A stretch of 20,721 nucleotides of DNA, from the NCBI GenBank assembly GCA_038198445.1, contig JBBPZZ010000050.1, forward strand, positions 1 to 20,721, in the 5' to 3' direction. Within the stretch, counting starts at the first letter, position 1. Each line of letters opens with the position of its first letter. The notes under the pieces were generated by a model. That model saw nothing but the letters and a program-made list of their open reading frames with translations, ran no database searches and was not told the origin of the DNA. The position numbers and the translations under genes were made by a program. The DNA is from JACDDK01 sp038198445 (GTDB lineage: Bacteria; Actinomycetota; Rubrobacteria; Rubrobacterales; Rubrobacteraceae). Positions 7,804 to 15,426 of this stretch are shown piece after piece.

Positions 7804-9090
7804 ATGAGACTCCTAAAGGGCATATTGCCAGGTTTCGGGGCTACGGAGGGTTCGACACTCAAATCCCGTCCGGCTCCCACAGAGGAGCATGCCTGGGAGC
7901 GGTGGGGCTGGGCATGGCACACGGCTTTCTACGTATTGCTTATAGTGTCTCTGTTTTCGAGTCTGGCCGACCTGGGTCTCTACGGAAGGCCGCAGGTGGT
8001 GATCTTATCCCTGAGCCTGGTCTTCGGCGTCTGGTACTGGATAATGTTTATCCGTTCGGGCTGGCTCGAAGGGACGCGCCCGGCCCTGATCTACGTCGCT
8101 GTCGCGTTAGTGCTGTGGTTCGCGCTCGTCTCGCTGCACCCGGCCTACCACATGCTCCTCTTCATCCTCTACAGCCAGATATACAGCGCGCTGCGGATCC
8201 GATTGGCGATACTCTGCTCCGCCGTTCTGACGGTCATGATAGTAGCCCGAAACCTCGTTACGGAACCGGGCTCGGCGCTCGTCTGGATTCTCATAGGCGT
8301 ATTCTCGATAACGTTAGGCTCTCTATTTGGAATCTGGATAGACTCCATCATCAAACAGAGCCGTGAGCGCCAGCGGCTTATCGAGGAGTTGGAGGCCACG
8401 CGCAAGGATCTGGCAAACGAGGAACGTCGGGTGGGTATGCTCGAAGAGCGGGGGCGTCTGGCGCGGGAGATCCACGACACCCTAGCGCAAGGCTTTATCA
8501 GCATAGTCACCCATCTGGAGGCCGCCGAGGAGGAACTACCTCCGGGAACAAAGCTCGTGGAGCATCACATGGAACGAGCAAAGCGCGCTGCGCGAGATAA
8601 TTTGGTAGAAGCTCGCAGGCTCGTGGCGGCGCTCAGGCCGGAGATACTGGAGAGTTCGTCGCTGCCTGAGGCCCTGGAGCGGGTCTCGACGCGCTGGTCG
8701 GAGGAGACCGGAATCTCCGAGAACGTAGAGAAGACAGGCGATTACGAGCAACTTCCGCAAGAGCTACAGGTCACGTTGCTGCGGGTCGCACAGGAGGCGC
8801 TCTCCAACGTCCGCAAACACGCAAATGCCCGGCAGGTAACACTCACCCTCTCCTACCTAGAGGACATCGTCGTGCTAGACATTCACGACGATGGTACGGG
8901 TTTCGCCCCCAACACGACCACCAATAGCTCGGAGGGAGGTTTCGGTCTTCAGGCCATGCGCGAGCGTGTCGAGCAACTTGGAGGACGGCTACTCATCGAG
9001 AGCGCACCGGACGAAGGAACGACTTTGGCCGTTCAACTACCGTTGGCGGTACGGACGGAGGCGATCCAGAGCCCGGAGAAGCGGACATGA
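7804..9090 (+). CDS. Sensor histidine kinase, NarL/LiaS-type (HisKA_3)
   Basis: 428 aa. The N-terminal half has about six membrane segments (roughly residues 37-180) with almost no extracellular domain, so it probably senses something in or at the membrane. A coiled linker (SRERQRLIEELEATRKDLANEERR) follows. The dimerisation domain has REIHDTLAQG with the phospho-acceptor His224. The C-terminal HATPase domain shows EALSNVRKHA (N-box) and DDGTGF (G-box). The ATG start is supported only by a distant GGAG at 7787-7790. The stop overlaps the response regulator start (ATGA). With the adjacent ABC genes it resembles systems that induce exporters in response to envelope stress or antimicrobial compounds. 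Confidence 0.93.
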   Translation: MRLLKGILPGFGATEGSTLKSRPAPTEEHAWERWGWAWHTAFYVLLIVSLFSSLADLGLYGRPQVVILSLSLVFGVWYWIMFIRSGWLEGTRPALIYVAVALVLWFALVSLHPAYHMLLFILYSQIYSALRIRLAILCSAVLTVMIVARNLVTEPGSALVWILIGVFSITLGSLFGIWIDSIIKQSRERQRLIEELEATRKDLANEERRVGMLEERGRLAREIHDTLAQGFISIVTHLEAAEEELPPGTKLVEHHMERAKRAARDNLVEARRLVAALRPEILESSSLPEALERVSTRWSEETGISENVEKTGDYEQLPQELQVTLLRVAQEALSNVRKHANARQVTLTLSYLEDIVVLDIHDDGTGFAPNTTTNSSEGGFGLQAMRERVEQLGGRLLIESAPDEGTTLAVQLPLAVRTEAIQSPEKRT

Positions 9091-9725
9091 AAAAATCCAT
9101 CCGGCTGTTGATAACCGACGATCATCCCGTGGTGCGCGCCGGGCTCGAAGGCATGCTCTCCCGGCAACCGGACATGGAGGTCGTGGGCGAAGCCGGCGAT
9201 GGCGCGGAAGCCGTGGAGATAGCCGAGCGTCTGCAGCCGGACGTGGTGCTCATGGACCTTCGGATGCCGGAGATGGACGGAGTTGCCGCAACGCAGAAGA
9301 TCAAAGCCGTACGTCCCGAGACGCAAATCCTCGTACTAACCACATACGACTCCGACGCGGACATCTTGCGGGCCGTCGAAGCCGGCGCTACCGGATACCT
9401 TCTGAAAGACGCGCCGCGGGAAGAACTCTACGAAGCCGTCCGCGCCGCCTCGCAGGGCAAGGTCTTGTTCGCCCCTGCCGTGGCGGACAAGCTGATGCGG
9501 CGCATTCGAGAACCCCGCCGGGACACACTCAGCCACCGGGAGATCGAAGTTCTTAGCTTCGTGCGCCGTGGATTGAGCAACAAAGAGATTGCACGCAGCC
9601 TGCACGTCAGCGAGGCGACAGTAAAGACTCACCTGATCCATGTCTTTAAGAAGCTCGGCGTGGAAGACCGGACAGCGGCTGTTAGCGTCGCCCTGGAACG
9701 GGGCATCTTGCAGTTGAACCGATAA
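9087..9725 (+). CDS. Response regulator, NarL/LuxR family
   Basis: 212 aa. The receiver domain begins IRLLITDDHPVVRAGL and has the phospho-acceptor Asp57 in VVLMDLRMPEMDG, with TTYD and the invariant Lys in LLKDAP. The C-terminal LuxR helix-turn-helix is LSHREIEVLSFVRRGLSNKE, followed by VSEATVKTHL. It overlaps the kinase gene by 4 nt (ATGA), so the two form a cognate pair. The most likely targets are the upstream ABC genes or the kinase operon itself. No duplicated operator was identified that I could assign to it. Confidence 0.95.
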   Translation: MKKSIRLLITDDHPVVRAGLEGMLSRQPDMEVVGEAGDGAEAVEIAERLQPDVVLMDLRMPEMDGVAATQKIKAVRPETQILVLTTYDSDADILRAVEAGATGYLLKDAPREELYEAVRAASQGKVLFAPAVADKLMRRIREPRRDTLSHREIEVLSFVRRGLSNKEIARSLHVSEATVKTHLIHVFKKLGVEDRTAAVSVALERGILQLNR

Positions 9726-9753
9726 AGAGCTGGAGACGAACTCTTACGGTGGA

Positions 9754-10251
9754 TTGACGCGCCGTCTCGGCGCGTACGCGATAGACTGCTCGCTAGCCTT
9801 CGCCGTGCTGGTCGCCCCCCCAGATCGGCCTCAGCGTCATCACCGGCGGGGCGTCCTCCGGCTGGCTCAGGACCGGGCCGCGGCTCGAAGTCTGGGTTTT
9901 CTCGACCGTCTCCCTGAGGACATGGCTGTACTTCGTCCTCAGCGAGCGATCGGCCTGGCAAGCGACCGTCGGCAAACGGATCATGAGGCTCTACGTAACC
10001 GATCTCGCCGGACACCGAATACGCTTCGGACGAGCCTTTCTCCGCACAGTCGTATAGATTATCCCCTGGGAGCTGACTCACCTCTCCCTGTTCTTCCCGC
10101 CGCCTATAATGTTCGACAATTCAGCGGGGTTCCGGCCCACGCTGGCAATAGTCTACCTCCTGATGGCGATCTACCTGGGGCGGTTATTATCAGTCCCCGC
10201 AATCGGAGCATCCACGACTTCGCGGCGGGCACCGTTGTGAAACGGCGGTGA
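9754..10251 (+). pseudogene. RDD-family membrane protein, broken by two frameshifts and a stop
   Basis: The start (TTG at 9754; RRLGAYAIDCSLAFAVLV) and the end (RSIHDFAAGTVVKRR, stop 10249-10251) are classic RDD-domain sequence in one frame. The middle only makes sense in another frame: from about 9822 it reads QIGLSVITGG, then WLYFVLSERSAWQATVGKR, then IMRLYVTDLAGHRIRFGRAF. The first shift maps to a run of seven C (9815-9821), where six would keep frame. An in-frame TAG at 10055-10057 interrupts RTVV and IIPWELTHL. The frame returns to the first one near the GGGG at 10177-10180. Three lesions argue for a pseudogene rather than one sequencing error, though homopolymer errors could explain the two shifts. 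It lies 28 nt after the response regulator gene. Confidence 0.8.
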
Positions 10252-10276
10252 GGTTCGTCGTCGCGAAGCCGACGGC

Positions 10277-10296
10277 GAGTGGCGGTACCGTCGCTC
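10277..10296. terminator. Hairpin between convergent genes, possible terminator
   Basis: GAGTGGCGGTACCGTCGCTC can fold end to end with eight canonical pairs and two G-U pairs. It sits at the meeting point of the plus-strand RDD remnant and the minus-strand PPOX-nitroreductase gene, whose stop codon it overlaps. There is no T-run on either side, so a terminator role is tentative. Confidence 0.3.
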
Positions 10297-11359
10297 AATC
10301 ACGATACACAACCAACTCATCGAGTGGCCTCTTGGAGCGGCGCTTAGGCGGGTCGCCCTCCGCGTACCCGAGCGTGAGCAAAGCGTGCGGAATGAGCTTT
10401 GGGTCCAGCTGGAGCGCCCTTGTAACTGTCTCTGGAGAGAAGAGTGGGGCGCACATCCAGCCCGCGTCGAGCCCCAGGTCGTAGGCGGCGAGCAGCGCGT
10501 TCTGCGCCGCCGCGCCTAGAGACTGAACGGCCATCGTGGTCTCGCTCTCCTGACGATCGGGGTCCGGGTAGGCGTCGAGGTCCTCCAGGTAGAGACAGAG
10601 GAGCACCAGAACCGGCGCGTCGAGCAGGCGTCGCCGAGATCCCTCCAACCGCTTCTCGACTACTTCCGTATCCTGACCGTCCATCTCCAGGTTTGTCCGC
10701 CACTCTTCCCCCATCGCGTCAGCGAGCCGCTGCTTCGTCTCCGGCCGGCGCAGGACGGCGAAGCGCCAGGGCTGGCGGCCGTGCGGCGATGGAGCCCAGC
10801 GCGCGGCTTCGAGCACCCGCTCCACGAGCGCGTCCGGCACCTCGCGAGGCAGGTAACGCCGCACCGACCGTCTACCGCGTATGGTGTCCAGTACCGGTGG
10901 CGCACCCTCATCCGGGGTCTCTAACGCGCCCCAGGAAACGGCCCGTTCGGGGCGTATGGCGATGACCGGGTTGTCTTCTATCTTCATGGTCTCGTACTGG
11001 TGGTACTTCCCGCGCAGGAGCTTCACAGCGACGCCGTGTTCCTCCGTGCCGGGTTCCAGAAGCTCCGCGACGCCGCGCACCATTACGAAGGCGAGTTGGT
11101 CCCAGTCCTCGGCGTACCGGTCGGCGATCAGGGCGACGTTCGGGTTGGCGAGGATGTTACGGACCCTCTTCAGCCGGGTGGGCGGAACGTCTTTCGGTTT
11201 CTCATCCAGAGCGATGTAGATGACGCCCGGCGTATAGGCGAAGCAGACGGGGATCGCGTGCGGCTCTCCGGCGGCGCTGGCGGTCGCGAGCCGGGCTACC
11301 CGCTGGCGCGCCAGGAAAGCCGTCTGTTCCGGGGTGAGGGCTTCGGAGGCCGTTTTCAA
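10295..11359 (-). CDS. PPOX-class F420-dependent domain fused to FbiB C-terminal-like nitroreductase
   Basis: 354 aa with two flavin/deazaflavin-type domains. Residues 1-150 resemble the Rv0121-type PPOX F420 family (LARQRVARLATASAAGEPHA, VRNILANPNVALIADRYAED). Residues 160-354 are a nitroreductase fold with RRSVRRYLPREVPD, EAARWAPSPHGRQPWRF, EEWRTNLEMDG and SLGAAAQNALLAAYDLGLDAG. This half aligns by eye with the C-terminal domain of mycobacterial FbiB. There that FMN domain reduces dehydro-F420-0 during F420 synthesis. The CofE encoded at 19293-20036 has no such domain, so this fusion may supply the missing reductase. The ATG overlaps the stop of the upstream luciferase-like gene (ATGA). It could instead be an F420H2- or FMN-dependent reductase of another substrate. 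Confidence 0.88.
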   Translation of the reverse strand: MKTASEALTPEQTAFLARQRVARLATASAAGEPHAIPVCFAYTPGVIYIALDEKPKDVPPTRLKRVRNILANPNVALIADRYAEDWDQLAFVMVRGVAELLEPGTEEHGVAVKLLRGKYHQYETMKIEDNPVIAIRPERAVSWGALETPDEGAPPVLDTIRGRRSVRRYLPREVPDALVERVLEAARWAPSPHGRQPWRFAVLRRPETKQRLADAMGEEWRTNLEMDGQDTEVVEKRLEGSRRRLLDAPVLVLLCLYLEDLDAYPDPDRQESETTMAVQSLGAAAQNALLAAYDLGLDAGWMCAPLFSPETVTRALQLDPKLIPHALLTLGYAEGDPPKRRSKRPLDELVVYRD

Positions 11360-12384
11360 TCCTTCACTGCTTCGCGGACCTTCGGCGCGACCTCGGAGGC
11401 GAACAGGCGGATGTTTTCGAGCGCCTGTTCGTGGGTGACGCCGGGGAGTCGGCCCCAGAAGCAGAGGTGATCGTAGGGAGCTTCATCGTAAAGATTTATG
11501 AGGCCATCGGCCACATCGTCCGGGGTGCCGACGAGATAACGCTCCCAGGGCAGGTCCTCGGCATGGATCGGATCGAGCCGGGGCTTCTCCCTGTCGGTGC
11601 CCCACTCGGCGTAGCGCGTGCGCTGGTAGGCGATGGCCGGAGCCACTATCTCCCGCGCCCGCCCCGCGTCCTCGTGGACGAATGCGACGCCGGAGGCGAT
11701 GTAAGGGAAGTCCTCGCCCTCGCGGCCGTGGCGGGCGAGAGCCTCCCGCACCTTCCGGTAGGTCTCCCCGAACTCTCCGCCGCCCGCCGATGCCAGGAAA
11801 CCATCCGCCAGACGCGCGGCTCGGTCTATGGCGGGGTCCGCGAACGCGCCGATGTAGATCGGAAGCTTACCGCTCGGACGCGGCTCGAACGGCAGGTCGT
11901 CGAAGCGCCACCGCTTTCCTTCGTATCCGGTACGTCCCTCCTCGAAAGCCTGGTGGATAACCTCCACTCCCTCCTCGAACAGCGAGGGCCGGTACTTGCG
12001 GTTGTAGCCCAGGGCCTCGAACTCGTGCTGCACGTAGCCCTGCCCGACGCCGAGCGTAAAGCGTCCGCCGGAGATGAGGTCCACGACCGCCGCGTCCTCC
12101 GCCACGCGCAGGGGATGGTGCATCGGCAAGAGCAGGACGTTCGTCCCGATCTCGATGCTCGACGTGCGGGCCGCTATCGCCGCCGCGACGACCAGCGGAG
12201 AGGGCAGGTACCCGTCGTCCACGAAGTGGTGCTCAGAGAGCCACACTCCCGTAAACCCGAGCCTCTCCCCCTCTTCGATCTCCTCCAGGCACTCCGCGTA
12301 GAACTTCGCGTAGTCGCCCAGAGGCAACTTCTGCCGGAAGTCGTACCAGAGGCCAAAAGTCGGTCCCGCTCCATCGTTGATCAA
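11356..12384 (-). CDS. LLM-class (luciferase-like) flavin- or F420-dependent oxidoreductase
   Basis: 342 aa TIM-barrel protein of the bacterial luciferase superfamily. Visible landmarks are GVWLSEHHFVDDGYLPSPLVV near the N-terminus, GTNVLLLPMHHPLRVAEDAAVVDLISGGRF in the middle, GVGQGYVQHEFEALG, and PIYIGAFADPAIDRAARLADG. The start is TTG at 12384 with a GAGGAGA ribosome site 4 nt upstream. The ATG at 12374 is out of frame. Members use FMNH2 or F420. The F420-rich setting and the 4-nt overlap with a PPOX-nitroreductase fusion favour F420, but the cofactor is not proven by sequence. The substrate is unknown. Confidence 0.88.
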   Translation of the reverse strand: MINDGAGPTFGLWYDFRQKLPLGDYAKFYAECLEEIEEGERLGFTGVWLSEHHFVDDGYLPSPLVVAAAIAARTSSIEIGTNVLLLPMHHPLRVAEDAAVVDLISGGRFTLGVGQGYVQHEFEALGYNRKYRPSLFEEGVEVIHQAFEEGRTGYEGKRWRFDDLPFEPRPSGKLPIYIGAFADPAIDRAARLADGFLASAGGGEFGETYRKVREALARHGREGEDFPYIASGVAFVHEDAGRAREIVAPAIAYQRTRYAEWGTDREKPRLDPIHAEDLPWERYLVGTPDDVADGLINLYDEAPYDHLCFWGRLPGVTHEQALENIRLFASEVAPKVREAVKD

Positions 12385-12427
12385 AACGTCTCCTCAAGAG
12401 AGCCTGCAACTCTAGCGTTCGTCCGAC

Positions 12428-12433
12428 AGTATA
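12428..12433 (-). promoter_or_regulatory. Candidate -10 box for the luciferase-like/PPOX gene pair
   Basis: TATACT read on the minus strand in the 77-bp gap between the TauE-like permease stop and the luciferase-like gene. It would give a leader of roughly 37 nt containing the GAGGAGA ribosome site. No clear -35 is present, so readthrough from the sulfate operon is also possible. Confidence 0.4.
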
Positions 12434-12461
12434 GAACCGAAGAGGTAAGTAGAAACAGGCG

Positions 12462-13259
12462 CTACGTCAGGAGAAGACGGACGCCAACGAAGATCAGCAT
12501 ACAGGCGAGGACGAGCTTGAGAGGCCTTCCGGGTATCCGGGGCGCGATGCGGCTGCCGATCAGGACTCCGGGGATGCCACCTATGAGCAGTGTACCAGCG
12601 AGACCGAAGTCCACGTTGCCCTGGGTCATGTGCGCGAGGCCGACGACGAACGAGAGGACCGTCGCGTGGGTCACGTCCGTGCCGACGATGACCGCCGGCG
12701 CTATCGGGTAGAGGAGCAGCAGAAGAACTGCCATCACGCTGCCGGAACCTATAGAGGTGAGCCCTACGAGGTAGCCGCCGGTCGCGCCGAACAGAACCGT
12801 GTACATCCGGCGCTTGCGGCTCATCGGAGATTTGCCGTCCCATAGGCCCGCCCTCGGAGTGTCGTCCCTGGGAGGCATGAAGAACTCGCGGTAGATCAGG
12901 GACAACCCGACCAGCACGAGGGTAAAGGATATGATGGTCACCATGATGGATTGGACCGTCTCCGGGTCGAAGGCGACCTTGATCCACTCCAGAGTCCCCA
13001 CTCCCAGGAGGCCCGCCGGGAGGCTGCCGAGACCGAGGAAGAGCGCGATCTCCAGGTTCACCGACTTCTGGCGGAAGTGCTGAAAAGACCCCGTTAGCTT
13101 CGTCAGGGTAGCGAAGGTGAGGTCCGTCCCGACCGCCGTGGGCGCCGGGACTCCTATCGAGAGGAGGAACGGCGTCATCAGAGAGCCGCCCCCGACGCCC
13201 GTCAGGCCGACCAGGAAACCGACCAGCAGGCCGAAGAGTGCGGGGGCGGGATCTATCAT
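12462..13259 (-). CDS. TauE/SafE (TSUP) family membrane permease
   Basis: 265 aa with about eight hydrophobic segments in two repeats. The first opens LVGFLVGLTGVGGGSLMTPFLL and the second LVGLTSIGSGSVMAVLLLLL. These G-x-G-G/S-G-S loops, followed by AVGTDLTFATLTK and IVGTDVTHATVLS, are the TSUP signature. Members move sulfite, sulfoacetate or other small organic and sulfur anions, and a CysZ-like sulfate uptake role has been proposed for some. As the last gene of a sulfate assimilation operon it may import sulfate or vent sulfite. Direction is inference. The start is ATG at 13259, 10 nt after the cysC stop. No clear ribosome site is seen, so it is probably translationally coupled. Confidence 0.9.
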   Translation of the reverse strand: MIDPAPALFGLLVGFLVGLTGVGGGSLMTPFLLSIGVPAPTAVGTDLTFATLTKLTGSFQHFRQKSVNLEIALFLGLGSLPAGLLGVGTLEWIKVAFDPETVQSIMVTIISFTLVLVGLSLIYREFFMPPRDDTPRAGLWDGKSPMSRKRRMYTVLFGATGGYLVGLTSIGSGSVMAVLLLLLYPIAPAVIVGTDVTHATVLSFVVGLAHMTQGNVDFGLAGTLLIGGIPGVLIGSRIAPRIPGRPLKLVLACMLIFVGVRLLLT

Positions 13260-13269
13260 CTAAGTCAGC

Positions 13270-13842
13270 TTAGGCCCGGTCGAGTATCGTGGCGGGCCGC
13301 AGGTAGCCAAGCTGTTCCAAATGCTCGATGACCCTGCGGGCACTATCCTGCGGCTCTTCTTCGTTGGTCTTGATGTGAAGCTCGGGAGCCACGGGCGCCT
13401 CGTAAGGGTCGGAGACACCGGTGAACTGTGGGATCTCGCCCGAGAACGCCTTCTTGTACAGGCCCTTCACGTCCCGCTCGGCGCAGACCTCAAGCGGTGC
13501 GTCCACGAAGACCTCGATGAAGCCGTCGCCCACGTTGCGCCGCACCTGGTCCCGGACCTCCTTGAACGGCGAGATCGCCGAAACGATCACACCCACCCCG
13601 TTGCGCGTCAGCAGATCGGCGACGAAGCCGATCCGCAACACGTTCGTGTCCCGGTCCTCCCGGCTGAACCCGAGTCCCTTGGATAGGTTCGTCCGCACGA
13701 TGTCCCCGTCCAGCACCTCGATCTTACCGTGGCGCATACGAAGCTCGTGCTCCACGATGTCCGCGATGGTCGTCTTCCCGGCGCCCGAGAGCCCCGTAAA
13801 CCAAAGCGTGAACCCGCGACCATACCTCGTTCCATTCTCCAT
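13270..13842 (-). CDS. cysC: Adenylylsulfate (APS) kinase CysC
   Basis: 190 aa. It phosphorylates APS at the 3' position to PAPS. It has the P-loop GLSGAGKTT (from residue 17), DGDIVRTNLSKGLGFS for substrate binding, FIEVFVDAPLEVCAERDVKG and the lid region LYKKAFSGEIPQFTGVSDPYE, all complete. An AAAGGAG ribosome site lies at 13856-13850. The gene follows sat by 24 nt. Because the operon CysH has the Cys-Cys pair of APS reductases, PAPS may not be needed for reduction. CysC may then serve sulfation, or CysH may use both nucleotides. Confidence 0.96.
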   Translation of the reverse strand: MENGTRYGRGFTLWFTGLSGAGKTTIADIVEHELRMRHGKIEVLDGDIVRTNLSKGLGFSREDRDTNVLRIGFVADLLTRNGVGVIVSAISPFKEVRDQVRRNVGDGFIEVFVDAPLEVCAERDVKGLYKKAFSGEIPQFTGVSDPYEAPVAPELHIKTNEEEPQDSARRVIEHLEQLGYLRPATILDRA

Positions 13843-13866
13843 TACCGTTCTCCTTTGCTTCTAACT

Positions 13867-15081
13867 TTATTCTTGGAAGTTCCTCGGCTGCTTGATGGTC
13901 TTCTCCTCATCCCGCAGCCCGTTGATAAGTACCTCGACCACCTCGGGACGGGAAAACTCAGGCGGCGGGTACTCCCCCCTGCCCAACATCTCCCGCACCT
14001 TCGTCCCAGAGAGGAACACGTGGTTCTCCTTGTCGTGCGGACAGGTCTTGGTCGTCCCCATCCCCTCGCACGCCTTGCAGAAGAACGAGTGCTCGAACAT
14101 AAGTGGCGTTATCCCTAGCTCCTCACCCTCGAACTCATCGAAGATGTGCTGGGCGTCGTAGGTGCCGTAGTAGCTCCCAACTCCGGCGTGATCGCGCCCT
14201 ATGATGAAGTGCGTACACCCGTAGTTTTTCCTACACATGGCGTGGAAGATCGCCTCTCTCGGTCCAGCGTACCTCATCGCCGCCGGGAATACCGCGAGGA
14301 CCGTCCTGTCCTTCGGGTAGTAGTTGTCAAGGATAGTCTCGTAGGACTTCATCCTCACCGCAGCCGAGATGTCGTCTGACTTTGTCTCGCCAACGAGCGG
14401 GTTTAGGAGCAGACCATCTACCGTCTCTAGGGCGCTCTTCTGGATGTACTCGTGAGCGCGGTGTACGGGGTTACGGGTCTGGAAGCCTACTACCCTCTTC
14501 CAGCCTTTCTCGGCGAACAGTGTCCGTAGCTCCGCTGGTTTGTAGTAGTAGCCTGGGAAGGGACGAGGGTTAGGCTCGTCTTCTAGCAGGGTGATCTCTC
14601 CACCTACCAAGACCTCTCCTTGACGGTACAACGCGGCGACCCCCGGATGCTCGGCATCGGTTGTGCGGTAGACGTTTTGAGCCTCTCGCTCCTTGTCGTA
14701 GGTGTAGAGATCCTCTACCCTCATGGTGGCGACTATGCGTCCATCACCATCGGTTAGAGCAATCTCTTCGCCTTCGGAGAGAGATGACGCCTCATCCTGG
14801 CTGACAGCCAGAGTAATAGGAATGGACCAGACCAGACCGTTTGCGAGACGCATGTTCTCGACGACCGAATCGTAATCATCCTTGAGCATAAAGCCGGTGA
14901 TGGGACTAAAGACACCACTGGCGATCATCTCAAGGTCGGAGAGAGTCCTTGGGCCGAGGGTAACCTGCTTGAGGTTTGCGGCCTGCTGCTTTAGCTCTTC
15001 GCGCTCGTGGGCTGGGGCGAGACGGTTGACCAACTCTCCTCCGTGTGGCGCTATGGATGTGTACTCGGTGGCGGCCTTCAT
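13867..15081 (-). CDS. sat: Sulfate adenylyltransferase (ATP sulfurylase), Sat type
   Basis: 404 aa homomeric ATP sulfurylase, which activates sulfate with ATP to APS and pyrophosphate. It contains the nucleotide motif QTRNPVHRAHEYIQKSA, GRDHAGVGSYYGTYDAQHIF, and a Cys-rich metal site FFCKACEGMGTTKTCPHD. It lacks a fused APS kinase domain; kinase is the separate gene downstream. The ATG overlaps the end of the 115-aa unknown gene by 4 nt. The codon choice looks somewhat less GC-rich than in the sulfite reductase gene, with more CTA, GTA, CAA and AGG, but this was judged by eye only. Confidence 0.96.
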   Translation of the reverse strand: MKAATEYTSIAPHGGELVNRLAPAHEREELKQQAANLKQVTLGPRTLSDLEMIASGVFSPITGFMLKDDYDSVVENMRLANGLVWSIPITLAVSQDEASSLSEGEEIALTDGDGRIVATMRVEDLYTYDKEREAQNVYRTTDAEHPGVAALYRQGEVLVGGEITLLEDEPNPRPFPGYYYKPAELRTLFAEKGWKRVVGFQTRNPVHRAHEYIQKSALETVDGLLLNPLVGETKSDDISAAVRMKSYETILDNYYPKDRTVLAVFPAAMRYAGPREAIFHAMCRKNYGCTHFIIGRDHAGVGSYYGTYDAQHIFDEFEGEELGITPLMFEHSFFCKACEGMGTTKTCPHDKENHVFLSGTKVREMLGRGEYPPPEFSRPEVVEVLINGLRDEEKTIKQPRNFQE

Positions 15082-15425
15082 CGGCTGGCTCCGGTGGAGA
15101 TCACTTGCTTCTCCGGTTTGGTGGGCAGCCTGCGCCAGACCCGGCCGGCGAGCCCGGCGGCGCAGTGGTCCCAGGGATGTTCGCCGACGACCCAGAGCCT
15201 CAACTCCGCCGAGTAGCCGCGGGAGATTTCCAGGAACCGCCCGTAGCCCATACCGGCCTCTTCGAGGCCTTCGCCCCAGTCCTCCCAGAGGAGGTCGGCG
15301 ACGAAGCTCGCGTCACTGATGAGCCGGTTGCCCTCTTCGGGCGATTCATCTAGTAGAGAGCGAGTCTCGGCTTTCAACTCCGCCGGCTCCTCCGGCAGAG
15401 GGAGTCTTCTGCGTGCGTCTTCCAA
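15078..15425 (-). CDS. Uncharacterised 115-aa protein inside the sulfate assimilation operon
   Basis: I do not recognise this family. The start is TTG at 15425, 1 nt after the stop of the FrhB-like gene, and the end overlaps sat (ATGA), so it is translationally embedded in the operon. The product is soluble and mostly helical in appearance. It has an acidic N-terminal half rich in Glu and Leu, the motif DLLWEDWGEG, and a C-terminal half rich in Trp and Arg (LRLWVVGEHPWDHCAAGLAG, then RVWRRLP). It has one Cys, no membrane segment and no Fe-S motif. The position between the sulfite reductase module and ATP sulfurylase suggests an accessory or regulatory role, but no function can be claimed. Confidence 0.75.
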   Translation of the reverse strand: MEDARRRLPLPEEPAELKAETRSLLDESPEEGNRLISDASFVADLLWEDWGEGLEEAGMGYGRFLEISRGYSAELRLWVVGEHPWDHCAAGLAGRVWRRLPTKPEKQVISTGASR

Positions 15426-15426
15426 A

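Noticed and set aside
11431..12711. 426-codon open frame on the plus strand
   Set aside because: It runs antisense across the luciferase-like gene and into the TauE-like gene, both with strong family motifs. The translated sequence is Arg/Val/Leu-rich with no recognisable domain.
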